This document shows positions 1 to 9,039 of a DNA stretch of 64,000 nucleotides, in pieces. The notes beneath the pieces were generated by a model. The model ran no database searches. It worked only from the letters and a program-made list of their open reading frames with translations, and was not told the DNA's origin. The translations under genes were made by a program, and so were the position numbers. The DNA lies in assembly GCA_040219355.1 (NCBI GenBank), contig JAVJSN010000015.1, positions 248,001 to 312,000 on the forward strand, read 5' to 3'. This DNA comes from MH13 sp040219355 (GTDB taxonomy: Bacteria; Pseudomonadota; Alphaproteobacteria; Rhizobiales; MH13). Each line of letters starts with the position of its first letter. The first letter of the stretch is position 1.

Positions 1-1
1 C

Positions 2-1033
2 GATGGAACGATTCTGGATGCCAACGCTAACTTTCTTTCCGCCAGCGGATACGCACTCGATGACGTGGTTGGCAAACACCACAGGATGTTCTCACCGGTC
101 GAAAAGCGCAACACGTCGCAGTCTGATCAGTTTTGGCAGGAGCTTTGTACGGGCGATGCCAAAACGGGTGAGTTTGAGCACGTCCGCCAAGGCGGAGATC
201 CCTTTTGGCTGCGCGCAAACTACAACCCGCTGCTTGATGCCAATGGCAAGGTCTACAAGGTTGTGACTTTCGCGTCCGACATCACGGCGATCATCGCAAA
301 TCGGAACAAGCGCACCGAGGCACAGAGGTTGATTGCCCAAGATTTGGAGCAAATCACAGGAGCGGTATCCGGTGCCAACCTTCAGGCATCGTCTGTTGCC
401 AGTGCGGCAAGTCAAGCCTCTGACAATGTGCAATCGATGGCCGCTGGAGTTGAAGAGCTGGTGGCCTCAGTGAACGAAATCAACGGCCAAGTGGTGGAGG
501 CGAGCATAGTCTCCCAACAAGCTGAAAAAGAGGCCGAACGCACGACGCAAACCGTGGCGGGGCTTTCGGAGGCAGCGAGCGAAATCGAAAATGTGGTCAA
601 GCTGATCTCTGACATTGCTGAGCAGACCAATTTGCTTGCGCTTAATGCGACCATCGAAGCGGCGCGTGCCGGTGAGGCAGGCAAGGGTTTTGCGGTTGTC
701 GCCAGCGAGGTCAAATCGTTGGCGACGCAAACCGGAAAAGCTACAGAAGAGATTGGCCAAAGCATCACGAAGGTGCTGACCAGCACGAGCGATGCTGTGG
801 ACGCGATTAAAGTGATATCCGGCACCATCGTGAAGGTGAACGAGATCACCACTGTCATCTCATCGGCTGTTGAAGAGCAATCGGCAACAACCAGCGAAAT
901 GTCTGGATCGATGCAAGTTGCCGCCGATGGTGTGCGACAGATCAGTGAGGGTGTGCGCGAAATTGCCGAGGCGGCGCAATTGATCGATGGTTCGGTGCAG
1001 AAGGTGCAAGAAGTGTCCAGCGCACTGGAGTAA
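2..1033 (+). CDS. Methyl-accepting chemotaxis protein with PAS domain (5' end outside window)
   Basis: The reading frame is open from base 2, so the gene starts before the window. The first ~100 visible codons look like the end of a PAS sensor domain (DGTILDANANFLSASGYALD, later VVTFASDITAI). The rest is the coiled-coil signalling domain of a chemoreceptor, with the conserved hairpin tip IAEQTNLLALNATIEAARAG followed by GKGFAVVASEVKSLA, which contacts CheA and CheW. No membrane segment is visible in this part, so a soluble PAS receptor is possible. The annotated-looking GTG at 65 lies inside the PAS domain and is not the true start. It would feed ligand or redox signals to the flagellar motor. 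Confidence 0.93.
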   Translation, partial: DGTILDANANFLSASGYALDDVVGKHHRMFSPVEKRNTSQSDQFWQELCTGDAKTGEFEHVRQGGDPFWLRANYNPLLDANGKVYKVVTFASDITAIIANRNKRTEAQRLIAQDLEQITGAVSGANLQASSVASAASQASDNVQSMAAGVEELVASVNEINGQVVEASIVSQQAEKEAERTTQTVAGLSEAASEIENVVKLISDIAEQTNLLALNATIEAARAGEAGKGFAVVASEVKSLATQTGKATEEIGQSITKVLTSTSDAVDAIKVISGTIVKVNEITTVISSAVEEQSATTSEMSGSMQVAADGVRQISEGVREIAEAAQLIDGSVQKVQEVSSALE

Positions 1034-1045
1034 GGTCGCGCCAAC

Positions 1046-1090
1046 AAAAAAGGTCTGGTTTAGCCGGGCGCGACTCGGTTAGACCAGACC
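1046..1090 (-). terminator. Strong hairpin with a T-run on the minus strand, just before the helicase start
   Basis: Arms at 1052-1066 and 1076-1090 pair over 15 bp with two G-U pairs and a 9-base loop. Read on the minus strand the stem is followed by six T (A-run at 1046-1051), the form of an intrinsic terminator. On the plus strand there is no T-run, and the stem ends one base before the ATG at 1092. It could stop antisense transcription or fold in the helicase mRNA leader. Confidence 0.55.
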
Positions 1091-1091
1091 C

Positions 1092-2189
1092 ATGAATCTC
1101 TCCCCCCAACAAGAAGATGCAATCAAGGCCGTGCGCGCCTGGTTTCGCGCGCCCGATCGTCCCGTTTTTCGCCTGTTTGGTTTTGCCGGTACCGGCAAAA
1201 CCACGCTGGCCAAGCTGATCGCCGAAGATGTCGATGGCGATGTGCAGTTTGCCGCGTTCACCGGAAAGGCCGCGCAGGTCCTGCGCTCCAAAGGGGCGGA
1301 AAACGCCCGCACCATTCATTCCCTGATCTACCGGCCCAAAGGCGAGGAAGCCGACGATGAAACTGGCGAATCCTCGCCATTGTTTTCGCTGAATCGCTCC
1401 AGCCCGGTTTCCAAGGCTGATCTGGTTGTCATCGATGAATGTTCGATGGTGGATGAGGAGCTTGGTCGTGATCTGCTGTCTTTTGGCACACCGATCCTTG
1501 TTCTAGGCGATCCGGGGCAGCTGCCGCCGGTGTCTGGCGGCGGGTTTTTCACCGATCATGAGCCGGATGTTCTGCTCACCGAAATTCATCGCCAAGCCCG
1601 CGAAAATCCGATCATCGCCTTGGCCGATGAGGTGCGCACCGGTGGCCTGCTGGACTATGGCCGGTATGGCGACAGCCAGATCATCCGCCGGGCGGACGTC
1701 GACCAAAGCGAGGTTCTGGAAGCCGATCAGGTGCTGGTTGGCACCAACAAGACGCGGCGGAAATACAATCGCCGCTTGCGTGAATTGAAGGGCTATGCCG
1801 GACTGCTGCCGTCACAAGGCGACAAGCTGGTGTGCTTGCGCAACCGCTCAGAGAAGGGATTGCTTAACGGTTCACTCTGGCATGTTGCTTCAGTAGGGCG
1901 GCGTAAAGGCAACACCTTGCAAGCGCTGGTACGCTCTGAAGATGAGGGTGTGAGCCAAAAGGTTCGGCTATCGGCGATGGCGTTTGAAGATCCGGAGAAT
2001 GCGCCACCGGTGCCGCGGTCGATGGATGCGTTTGATTTTGGCTATGCCCTCACCGTGCACAAAGCCCAGGGCTCGCAATGGGACCATATCGTGCTGTTCG
2101 ATGAGAGCTGGGCTTTCAAAGACTATCGCGATCGCTGGCTCTACACCGCGATAACCCGCGCAGCGGAACGGCTGACGATTGTGCGGTAA
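1092..2189 (+). CDS. RecD-like ATP-dependent DNA helicase (AAA_30 / UvrD C-terminal)
   Basis: 365-residue superfamily 1B helicase. It begins MNLSPQQEDA, the usual Q-motif-like opening of RecD2-type enzymes. Walker A is GFAGTGKT (residues 30-37), Walker B is DECSMVD (115-121), motif III is GDPGQLPP (139-146), and the C-terminal motifs TVHKAQGSQWD and LYTAITRAAERL close the protein. It lacks the long N-terminal part of full RecD2, so it is a short stand-alone form common in alphaproteobacteria. The role in DNA repair or recombination is inferred from the family. The start is fixed by the domain start, but no clear ribosome site is seen because a hairpin occupies the leader. Confidence 0.9.
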   Translation: MNLSPQQEDAIKAVRAWFRAPDRPVFRLFGFAGTGKTTLAKLIAEDVDGDVQFAAFTGKAAQVLRSKGAENARTIHSLIYRPKGEEADDETGESSPLFSLNRSSPVSKADLVVIDECSMVDEELGRDLLSFGTPILVLGDPGQLPPVSGGGFFTDHEPDVLLTEIHRQARENPIIALADEVRTGGLLDYGRYGDSQIIRRADVDQSEVLEADQVLVGTNKTRRKYNRRLRELKGYAGLLPSQGDKLVCLRNRSEKGLLNGSLWHVASVGRRKGNTLQALVRSEDEGVSQKVRLSAMAFEDPENAPPVPRSMDAFDFGYALTVHKAQGSQWDHIVLFDESWAFKDYRDRWLYTAITRAAERLTIVR

Positions 2190-2201
2190 GCGTCATGCTT
2201 T

Positions 2202-2224
2202 ATGGCCGCCCTTGATGCGGCTAT
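2202..2224. terminator. Possible hairpin between convergent genes
   Basis: Eight-base-pair stem (2202-2209 with 2217-2224, one G-U pair, 7-base loop) just after the helicase stop and before the converging reductase gene. There is no clean T-run, so termination is only a guess. Nothing else is visible from 2225 to 2407. Confidence 0.3.
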
Positions 2225-2407
2225 CCACATTTGTGCGTCGAATCCCGTCCGACTGTTCGTTGTTTGCTGGACTATGGACAGTCGGATCGGCTCGACGATG
2301 ACCGCCAGCTGGCAGTGCTGAGTTTTCCACAATGCTCACCAAAATCGCCTTCTTGTCGAGCCGCTGGCTTTGTCCGCACGCGGGCCATGCCATCACACAA
2401 CACGCGA

Positions 2408-4051
2408 TCAGCTATCGGCCAAGAAACCGTGGATGGCGGAGACAACCACTGACCCTTCGCCAACGGCCGATGCAACGCGCTTGACCGAGCCCGAGCGGAT
2501 GTCGCCGACCGCATAGATGCCTGGCATCGACGTCGCATAGCCGCGTGTTTCAAGGTTCACATCACCGCCAGTTTTGATGAAGCCTTTAGGGTCGAGGTCG
2601 ATCTGCCCGTCCAGCCAGCCGGTGTTGGGAGCTGCCCCGATCATAATGAACAGCGCATGGCTATCGACTTGTTTCACTTCACCGGATTGACGGTTCTTGA
2701 TATGAACTGCTGAAAGCCGGTCCGCACCATCGAGATGGCAGACCTCACTTTGCGTCCACAGCGTGATCGATGGGTCGCTTAAGATGCGTGTGGAAAGGTA
2801 GGACGACATCGTCTCCGACAGCCCATCGCGGCGCACCAGCAGATGCACGTGCTTGGCGTGGCGTGAAAGAAACATGGCGGCCTGGCCTGCCGAGTTGCCG
2901 CCACCGATGATCACCACTTCGGTGTTTTTGCAAAAGCGCGCTTCAAGCTCCGTGGCTGCATAGTAGACGCCGTGCCCTTCCAGGCGCTCAAGGTCATCGA
3001 GCGGCAAACGCTGATATTGCACGCCATTTGCCAAGACGACGGCTCGGGTGCGGATGCAGGTTTCGTCATCCAGTTCCACCTCATAATGCGTTTTCTTGCA
3101 ATGCAGCTTGGTTGCGCGACGCGGCACGGTGAAACGCGCGCCGAATTTCACAGCCTGCACTTCCCCGAGATAGGCAAGATCAGCGCCGGAAATACCGCGT
3201 GGGAACCCAAGATAATTTTCGATACGTGAAGAGGTGCCAGCCTGCCCGCCAATGGCTGTGTCTTCAATGCTGATAACGCTCAGCCCCTCAGAGGCTGAAT
3301 AAACCGAGGCCGCCAAGCCAGCTGGGCCAGCACCGACGACCAGCACATCGAAAAGCCTGTCGGCCTTGGCTTCCAGATCAAGTCCGAGCGCGGAGGCAAC
3401 CTCGCGGGCTTTCGGATTAACGAGCATTTCGTCTTTGCCGATGAGCGCCAGACAGTCCGCGTCAGGCAGCGCGCAGTGATGGCCAAGGGCATCTTCCCAG
3501 TCGTCTTTGGTGCGATCGACAAACCGGTGAGGCACCAGCGAGCGCGTGGCAAATTCCAAAAGGCGAAGGGTCGTCCGGTTGGTCGGGTCACCGACAATGG
3601 TCAGGCGACCTTCGCCCCATTCCATGATCAGGCGTCGTCGGGCAGCAAAGGCGGTGACGATGACGTCGCTGAACTCGGGTTGGGTGGCGATCAGCTCTCG
3701 CAGCAACTCGTTCTTGACCGTGATAACCTCGGCCTTCTCACCGATCTCGGCGGCGAAGAAGGTGCGCTGGCCCATCAGCATGCCAAGTTCACCGATGAAG
3801 TTGGGCGCAGATACGGTGATTACCGTGTGCCCGTCGGTGCGGTCGATCACATGCATCGTGCCGGACAGAAGATGATGAAAGTCATAGCTGTCCTGGCCGA
3901 CCTCAAAAACGACCTCGCCCGGGTCCATGATCCGGCGTTCTCCAACGCTTTCCAGAAGCGCGACGTGCTCATCGGACAAGACTGGATAGGCGGTGCGCTC
4001 CAAATCGTTTTTCGGCTGGGTGTTGCGCGGTGTGTTTGTTGTGATGGGCAT
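2408..4051 (-). CDS. Cyclic nucleotide-binding domain fused to a thioredoxin reductase-like FAD/NAD(P) oxidoreductase
   Basis: 547 residues. Residues ~25-140 form a CRP-type nucleotide-binding domain (PNFIGELGML). After a linker, a thioredoxin-reductase-like module follows: FAD site VVGAGPAGLAAS (~238-249), NAD(P) site IIGGGNSAGQAA (~381-392) and C-terminal FAD motif GIYAVGDIRSG. At the place of the usual redox CxxC of thioredoxin reductase the sequence is GVYYAATELEARFC (361-374), with no CxxC. It therefore cannot be a classical thioredoxin reductase; electron transfer from NAD(P)H to another partner, gated by a nucleotide, is an inference. This fusion is widespread in bacteria but its job is poorly known. 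Divergent from gloA. Confidence 0.85.
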   Translation of the reverse strand: MPITTNTPRNTQPKNDLERTAYPVLSDEHVALLESVGERRIMDPGEVVFEVGQDSYDFHHLLSGTMHVIDRTDGHTVITVSAPNFIGELGMLMGQRTFFAAEIGEKAEVITVKNELLRELIATQPEFSDVIVTAFAARRRLIMEWGEGRLTIVGDPTNRTTLRLLEFATRSLVPHRFVDRTKDDWEDALGHHCALPDADCLALIGKDEMLVNPKAREVASALGLDLEAKADRLFDVLVVGAGPAGLAASVYSASEGLSVISIEDTAIGGQAGTSSRIENYLGFPRGISGADLAYLGEVQAVKFGARFTVPRRATKLHCKKTHYEVELDDETCIRTRAVVLANGVQYQRLPLDDLERLEGHGVYYAATELEARFCKNTEVVIIGGGNSAGQAAMFLSRHAKHVHLLVRRDGLSETMSSYLSTRILSDPSITLWTQSEVCHLDGADRLSAVHIKNRQSGEVKQVDSHALFIMIGAAPNTGWLDGQIDLDPKGFIKTGGDVNLETRGYATSMPGIYAVGDIRSGSVKRVASAVGEGSVVVSAIHGFLADS

Positions 4052-4124
4052 TGGGGGAATGGCCTTGGTTCGAAACGTCAGGTGTCCTATGTCGGGCTTA
4101 CCTGAACAAAAGGAAGAGTCCGCG

Positions 4125-4580
4125 ATGCGTTATTTGCACACCATGGTTCGCGTCGAAGATATCGACGCCAGTTTGAAATTCTATTGCAACCTTATGGGCA
4201 TGGAGGAGATCCGCCGTCGCGATAGCGAAGGTGGGCGATACACCGTTATCTTTCTTGCTGCACCCGAGGACAAAGAGGCCGCGCTTGCCAATAAGGCGCC
4301 AATGATTGAGCTAACTTACAACTGGCCGGATGCGGATGGAAAAACGGAGACCTACTCCGGCGGGCGCAATTTTGGGCATTTGGCCTATGTGGTCGATGAC
4401 ATCTACGCTTTTTGCCAAAAAATGCAGGATGGTGGTGTGACCATCAACCGTCCACCGCGCGATGGGTATATGGCATTTGTGCGCTCGCCTGATGGGATCT
4501 CCATCGAGCTTCTGCAAAAAGGCGATGCCTTGCCCGCTCAAGAGCCGTGGGCATCGATGCCCAACACCGGCGCGTGGTAA
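4125..4580 (+). CDS. gloA: Lactoylglutathione lyase (glyoxalase I)
   Basis: 151 residues. Converts the hemithioacetal of methylglyoxal and glutathione to S-lactoylglutathione in the cytoplasm. The four metal ligands of class I enzymes are seen as H5, E62, H85 and E128, within MRYLHTMVRV, MIELTYNW, FGHLAYVV and SIELLQKG. The ATG at 4125 is preceded by AGGAAGAG, and the protein then begins exactly as family members do; an in-frame extension upstream to 3993 would cross the promoter region of the divergent gene. It is 3 bases from the next gene, so the two are probably co-transcribed. Confidence 0.95.
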   Translation: MRYLHTMVRVEDIDASLKFYCNLMGMEEIRRRDSEGGRYTVIFLAAPEDKEAALANKAPMIELTYNWPDADGKTETYSGGRNFGHLAYVVDDIYAFCQKMQDGGVTINRPPRDGYMAFVRSPDGISIELLQKGDALPAQEPWASMPNTGAW

Positions 4581-4583
4581 GCC

Positions 4584-5807
4584 TTGCAGTCTGACGACCG
4601 ACATTCGGACTTTCTGGTGATTGGTGGCGGCATTGTTGGTCTCTCGACCGCGATGCAGCTCGCCAAGGCCCACCCAGATTCCACTGTGCGGGTTTTGGAA
4701 AAAGAAGACCGTCTGGCGGTTCACCAAACCGGCCACAACTCGGGCGTGATTCATGCTGGGGTTTATTATGCGCCCGGCAGCCTGAAGGCCAAATTCTGCC
4801 GCGCTGGGGTGGATGCGACCATCGCCTTTTGCACGCGCCACCAGATCCCGTTCGAGCAATGCGGCAAGCTGTTGGTGGCGACGACGGCCATTGAGCTTGA
4901 GCGCATGAACGCATTGGAAGAGCGCTGCCGCGCCAATGGTCTCGACCCAGAGCGCTTAACCGCCGACCAGTTGCAAGAACGCGAACCGAACATTACCGGG
5001 CTTGGCGCACTGTTTGTTCGGGTGACGGGCATTGTCGATTATCCGGCAATGGCGCGCGCTATGGCTGCCGAGCTGGAAGATGCTGGCGGTGAAGTGGTGC
5101 TGAACTGCGCGGTGACCGGGATCGCGGAAGGGCCGGAAACAGTGTCGGTCGCGACCAGCGCCGGTCTTTACGAGGCGCGACAGCTTGTTGTCTGCGGCGG
5201 GTTGCAGGCTGATCGGTTGGCCAAGATGGCGGGTCTGGATGTGGACTTCCAGATCGTACCGTTTCGCGGCGAGTATTATCGTCTGAATGCGCGCCATAAC
5301 AGCATCATCAAGCACCTGATCTACCCGATCCCTGATCCGGATCTGCCGTTTCTTGGCGTGCATCTGACGCGCATGATCGACGGGTCAGTGACCGTCGGGC
5401 CGAACGCCGTGCTTGGCTTTGCCCGTGAGGGCTATCCGAAGGGCTCGTTTAACGCGGGTGATGTCCTGTCGATGCTTGGCTTCAAAGGGTTCTGGAAAGT
5501 TATGGGCAAGAACCTTGGCTCAGGGATCACTGAGTTTCGCAACTCGCTCTCCAAGCAACGCTATTTGCGGCTTTGCCAGAAATACGCGCCGGGTCTGACG
5601 CTTGACGATCTTGAACCCTGTCCAGCGGGTATCCGCGCGCAGGCCGTGATGCGCGACGGCACGCTGGTTCATGATTTTCTGATCAAACAAACGCCGCGCA
5701 CGCTGCATGTGTGCAACGCGCCGTCACCGGCAGCGACCTCGTCGCTGCCGATTGGCGAATATCTGGTTAGTCTGGTTGCTGAGCAGCGTCAGGACGCTGC
5801 TGGCTGA
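4584..5807 (+). CDS. lhgO: L-2-hydroxyglutarate oxidase
   Basis: 407 residues, FAD-dependent oxidase of the DAO family. The nucleotide-binding motif is VIGGGIVGLS (~12-21). HNSGVIHAGVYYAPGS and the PFRGEYYRL region are typical of LhgO, which oxidises L-2-hydroxyglutarate to 2-oxoglutarate and passes electrons to the quinone pool. A TTG start at 4584 is used here; no ATG fits before the FAD motif. It follows gloA by 3 bases. Its 3' end overlaps the convergent alpha-mannosidase gene by 41 bases, an overlap that carries a perfect hairpin. Confidence 0.9.
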   Translation: MQSDDRHSDFLVIGGGIVGLSTAMQLAKAHPDSTVRVLEKEDRLAVHQTGHNSGVIHAGVYYAPGSLKAKFCRAGVDATIAFCTRHQIPFEQCGKLLVATTAIELERMNALEERCRANGLDPERLTADQLQEREPNITGLGALFVRVTGIVDYPAMARAMAAELEDAGGEVVLNCAVTGIAEGPETVSVATSAGLYEARQLVVCGGLQADRLAKMAGLDVDFQIVPFRGEYYRLNARHNSIIKHLIYPIPDPDLPFLGVHLTRMIDGSVTVGPNAVLGFAREGYPKGSFNAGDVLSMLGFKGFWKVMGKNLGSGITEFRNSLSKQRYLRLCQKYAPGLTLDDLEPCPAGIRAQAVMRDGTLVHDFLIKQTPRTLHVCNAPSPAATSSLPIGEYLVSLVAEQRQDAAG

Positions 5808-8800
5808 CAAGTTCCAGCGGCACGCCTCCGCTGGAAAGCGCCGGGATCACCCGTAGCGTGATGATCTGATAGGGCTTCACGTCCAGCTCGATATGGTTGT
5901 GGCGCACCGGCACCGGCTCCAGCACATCTTCAAGCAGGTTGCAGCGCATGACGGCAGCGACATCGAAGCCGAACTGAACCGTCACCGGTCCGCGCTCGCG
6001 GCTGTTCTCATAAAGCCGCATGATGACGCCGTTGCCATCCTCAGCCTGCTTGATGGTCTCAATGATCAGATTGGATTTGTGCGGCATGGCAAAGTGCCGC
6101 CAAGGGGTGCGACCGCCAGCATTGTCCACGTGGCGTATGATCAATGGATTGTTGAGGTCATAGGCTGCGCGTGGCACATCGCGGCGCCAATCGCCTTCAT
6201 GGGGCAGCAAGGCGTAGGTCATGTAATGCACGCCCTGATCGGCAATCGGATCGGGCATGGTGGCGGATTTTAGCAGCGAGAGCCGCATCACATTGTGGTG
6301 GATGTCATAACCATATTTGCTGTCGTTGAGCAGGGCGACGCCGTAGTTGCCTTCTGAAAGATCAGCCCATTTTTGGGCTGCGCTTTCAAAGTGCGCATAG
6401 TCCCAGCTGGTGTTGCGGTGGGTGGTGCGCTCCATATTGCCAAACTGGATGTCGTAGGTCGCGGTTGGCGATAGGATGGCCACCGGGAAGGCCGCTTTCA
6501 GCAGCGTATGGGTCTCAGTCCAATCGATCTCCGTATCGAACATGATGCGCTTGGAGCGATGATCGAGTGAAATGCGCTGCGTGATTGTGGAGCGGCGGAA
6601 GGTGCGCTTCACTTCGATGGTCGCGCGCAAGGGGCCGGTTTCAACCACTTCCATGGAGTCCAGCGTATCGATCACATCACAGCGATCTTCGTAGTAGATG
6701 TCGATGTCCCAGGCGTCCCAGACGACCGGGCGGTCTTCAAAGGCAAGCAGGCGGTTGCCGGATTTGCCTTCTTCGAGCACCTCGCGCTTGGCGCGTTTGT
6801 CCCAGATAGAAGCGATCTCGCCCTTCAGGTCGAACACGACTTTCAGATCAAAGTTCTCAAGCGTCGCGCCGCTTTCCGTCAGCGCAGCGGACAGGCCTGT
6901 GTTGGTGTTTGCCGGGCTTGCGGTCGGCCCAAGTGCGATCACCGAATAGGGCTCAATGATTGGGGTCTCGATCAGCGTGCCACCATCGACTGATTGGGTG
7001 AGCAGGCTGCGCTCATCGCGCAAATCCATCAGCCCTGTGTCGATATCATCGGCCAGGAAGCCTATACGACCACCGCCAAAAGGTTGCGCGTTGATGACAA
7101 GGGCTTTGGTTTGCTTCGGCATCGCTTCGGCGAGTGCTTTGATCGCCGCGTCCCGTGCGGCCGACACGTTGCGGCGCACCTCATCATAATCGGCCATCGT
7201 CTCATCGTAGACTTCGGTGATCGAAGAGCCGGGCAGGATATCGTGGAACTGGTTCAGCAGGACCAACTCCCATGCTTTGCGCAGTGTATCGGTGGGGTAG
7301 GGGTGGCCGGTGGCAAGGTTGGCGATCGAGCCGATAAATTCTGCCTGATGCAAAAGCACCTCGCATTTGCGGTTGTGCCATTTGGCGCGGGCCTGGCTGG
7401 TCAGCGTGCCGCGATGCAGTTCCAAGTAGAACTCGTCGTTCCAGGTGGGCACGTCAGACGCGTTGGGATCGTTCTCGGCGTTCTCAAAGAACTCGCGAAC
7501 CGTACCAGGGCGCAGCCGTGGTGCACCGGGCATGTCTTCATAAGCGTGCAGCGTGTCGATCAAGTCGCGGGTGGGGCCGCCGCCGCCATCGCCATAGCCG
7601 TAGGCGATAATCAGCTCATTGTGTGAAGGTTTCTGGCGAAAATTCTCCCAGGTGCCGAACACCTCTTGGGCAGTCAGTTCAGCCTTGTAGGTCGTGGCGT
7701 GGGGCAGATACTGCACCTTGCGCGGGGTGGTGAGGAAATGTGCCATCACCTTTGTGCCATCCAATCCCTGCCACCACATCAGCTGGTGGGGCATCTGATT
7801 GTACTGGTTCCAGTTGAGTTTGTTGGTGACGAACCATTTTAGGCCCGCTTCCTTCATCAGCTGTGGCAGGGACCAGGTGAAGCCGAACGTATCGGGCAGC
7901 CAGAGCACCGGCGTTTCGGCCTCCGCCCCAAATTCTTCGCGGAAATAAAGCCGGCCATAGACAATCTGGCGGGCGAGCGCTTCGGCACCGGTGATCACGC
8001 AATCGGGTTCCACCCACATGCCGCCAAGCACCTCCCAGCGGCCCTCTTCGATGCGCGCGCGCATCCCTTCATGGATCGCCGGATAGTCTTCTTTGGTGAA
8101 CTGATATTGCAGCGGTTGCGACTGGCTGAAGTGATAATCCGGGAAGGTGTCCATCATCTTCAGCACGTTGGCGAAGGTGCGCCCGCATTTGCGGCGCGAC
8201 TGATCCACCGTCCACATGTAGGCGAGATCAAGATGGGCGTGGCCAATGGCGATGATGTCCACGTCCAGCGCGTTGCCGCCCTGGGCGAGGCCATCTTTCA
8301 AGACTTGAAGCGCTTCGGGCACCGACGCGTAGAAGGGCTCGCCGCCGACCGGATCGCGCGTGTCCAGCGTTTTGAAGGCGGCGTCGAGGCTTTTCAGTAT
8401 CTCGTTGCGTGCGGTGGAGGTTTCCGGTTGCTGACTGACGACGTCCAGAGCCGTTTTGGCCAGTTGATATAGCGCACGTGTTGCCGGATCGATCTCCACC
8501 AGTGAGCATTCGCGCATGAAGAGCTTGTCTTTGGCATTGGGGTTGGGTGGCCATCCTGAGAGCCCGGTCCAGCCGTGCAATGCCAGCTCATGCTCGGCGC
8601 CATCGTTGATGCGATCAGGCAGGAAGAGTTCGTGGTGGTGCCGGTCAACCGAGGCCTCGGCTTCGCCATCAAGGTAGGCCAGTGCTTCCGGATGGGTGAA
8701 AATGTCGCCGGCCACGCCCAGTGGAAGGTGCAGTGCGAGAGGCCCACCATGCTCGCCTTTGGCGCCCCAACCCGGAGGTACGGAGATGCGCGTGCGCATG

Positions 8801-9018
8801 ACAAAGTCGGTCGCCCAGGCTCCCCAATAGCTGTCGAACGGGATAATCACCCAATCACTGATATCGACGCCCGGCTCGATCGGCGCCTTGGCGAGCGGGC
8901 CATCCAATGGTGTGTAGCGAAAGGGCATGATCGGCTGACGGCGCCGATAGACCAAGGGTGCGATCAGTTTTAGGCGGGCGGCGATTTTCTCGACCGTCCA
9001 ATAGATGGAGTGTTTCAT
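5767..9018 (-). CDS. Alpha-mannosidase, glycoside hydrolase family 38
   Basis: 1083 residues, normal length for bacterial GH38. The catalytic domain carries the zinc motif GHAHLDLAYMW (H262 and D264 as expected ligands) and the nucleophile in LPDTFGF (D376). The C-terminal half is the family's beta-rich region. No signal peptide is seen, so it probably acts in the cytoplasm on imported alpha-mannosides. It is the last gene of the operon that starts with the solute-binding protein at 14693, 21 bases after the ABC ATPase, which ties the importer to mannoside breakdown. The ATG at 9018 gives a slightly long N-terminus; the ATG for MPFRYTPLDG, at residue 31, is an alternative. Confidence 0.93.
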   Translation of the reverse strand: MKHSIYWTVEKIAARLKLIAPLVYRRRQPIMPFRYTPLDGPLAKAPIEPGVDISDWVIIPFDSYWGAWATDFVMRTRISVPPGWGAKGEHGGPLALHLPLGVAGDIFTHPEALAYLDGEAEASVDRHHHELFLPDRINDGAEHELALHGWTGLSGWPPNPNAKDKLFMRECSLVEIDPATRALYQLAKTALDVVSQQPETSTARNEILKSLDAAFKTLDTRDPVGGEPFYASVPEALQVLKDGLAQGGNALDVDIIAIGHAHLDLAYMWTVDQSRRKCGRTFANVLKMMDTFPDYHFSQSQPLQYQFTKEDYPAIHEGMRARIEEGRWEVLGGMWVEPDCVITGAEALARQIVYGRLYFREEFGAEAETPVLWLPDTFGFTWSLPQLMKEAGLKWFVTNKLNWNQYNQMPHQLMWWQGLDGTKVMAHFLTTPRKVQYLPHATTYKAELTAQEVFGTWENFRQKPSHNELIIAYGYGDGGGGPTRDLIDTLHAYEDMPGAPRLRPGTVREFFENAENDPNASDVPTWNDEFYLELHRGTLTSQARAKWHNRKCEVLLHQAEFIGSIANLATGHPYPTDTLRKAWELVLLNQFHDILPGSSITEVYDETMADYDEVRRNVSAARDAAIKALAEAMPKQTKALVINAQPFGGGRIGFLADDIDTGLMDLRDERSLLTQSVDGGTLIETPIIEPYSVIALGPTASPANTNTGLSAALTESGATLENFDLKVVFDLKGEIASIWDKRAKREVLEEGKSGNRLLAFEDRPVVWDAWDIDIYYEDRCDVIDTLDSMEVVETGPLRATIEVKRTFRRSTITQRISLDHRSKRIMFDTEIDWTETHTLLKAAFPVAILSPTATYDIQFGNMERTTHRNTSWDYAHFESAAQKWADLSEGNYGVALLNDSKYGYDIHHNVMRLSLLKSATMPDPIADQGVHYMTYALLPHEGDWRRDVPRAAYDLNNPLIIRHVDNAGGRTPWRHFAMPHKSNLIIETIKQAEDGNGVIMRLYENSRERGPVTVQFGFDVAAVMRCNLLEDVLEPVPVRHNHIELDVKPYQIITLRVIPALSSGGVPLELVSQQRPDAAQQPD
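5782..5836. terminator. Two tandem perfect hairpins at a convergent gene junction
   Basis: AGCAGCGTC (5782-5790) pairs with GACGCTGCT (5793-5801). A second stem, TTCCAGCGG (5812-5820), pairs with CCGCTGGAA (5828-5836). Both are 9 bp without mismatch and lie at the ends of lhgO and the mannosidase gene. There is no strong T-run, so a bidirectional stop or mRNA end-protecting role is inferred. Confidence 0.45.
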
Positions 9019-9039
9019 TTGTGTGGATCGTCCGAAAGC

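Noticed and set aside
412..1047. Long antisense frame (211 codons) opposite the chemoreceptor
   Set aside because: Composition is the mirror of a Ser/Ala-rich coiled-coil gene; no family features.
3993..4124. N-terminal extension of glyoxalase I
   Set aside because: It would cover the start of the divergent reductase gene, and the ATG at 4125 has a good ribosome site and family-like start.
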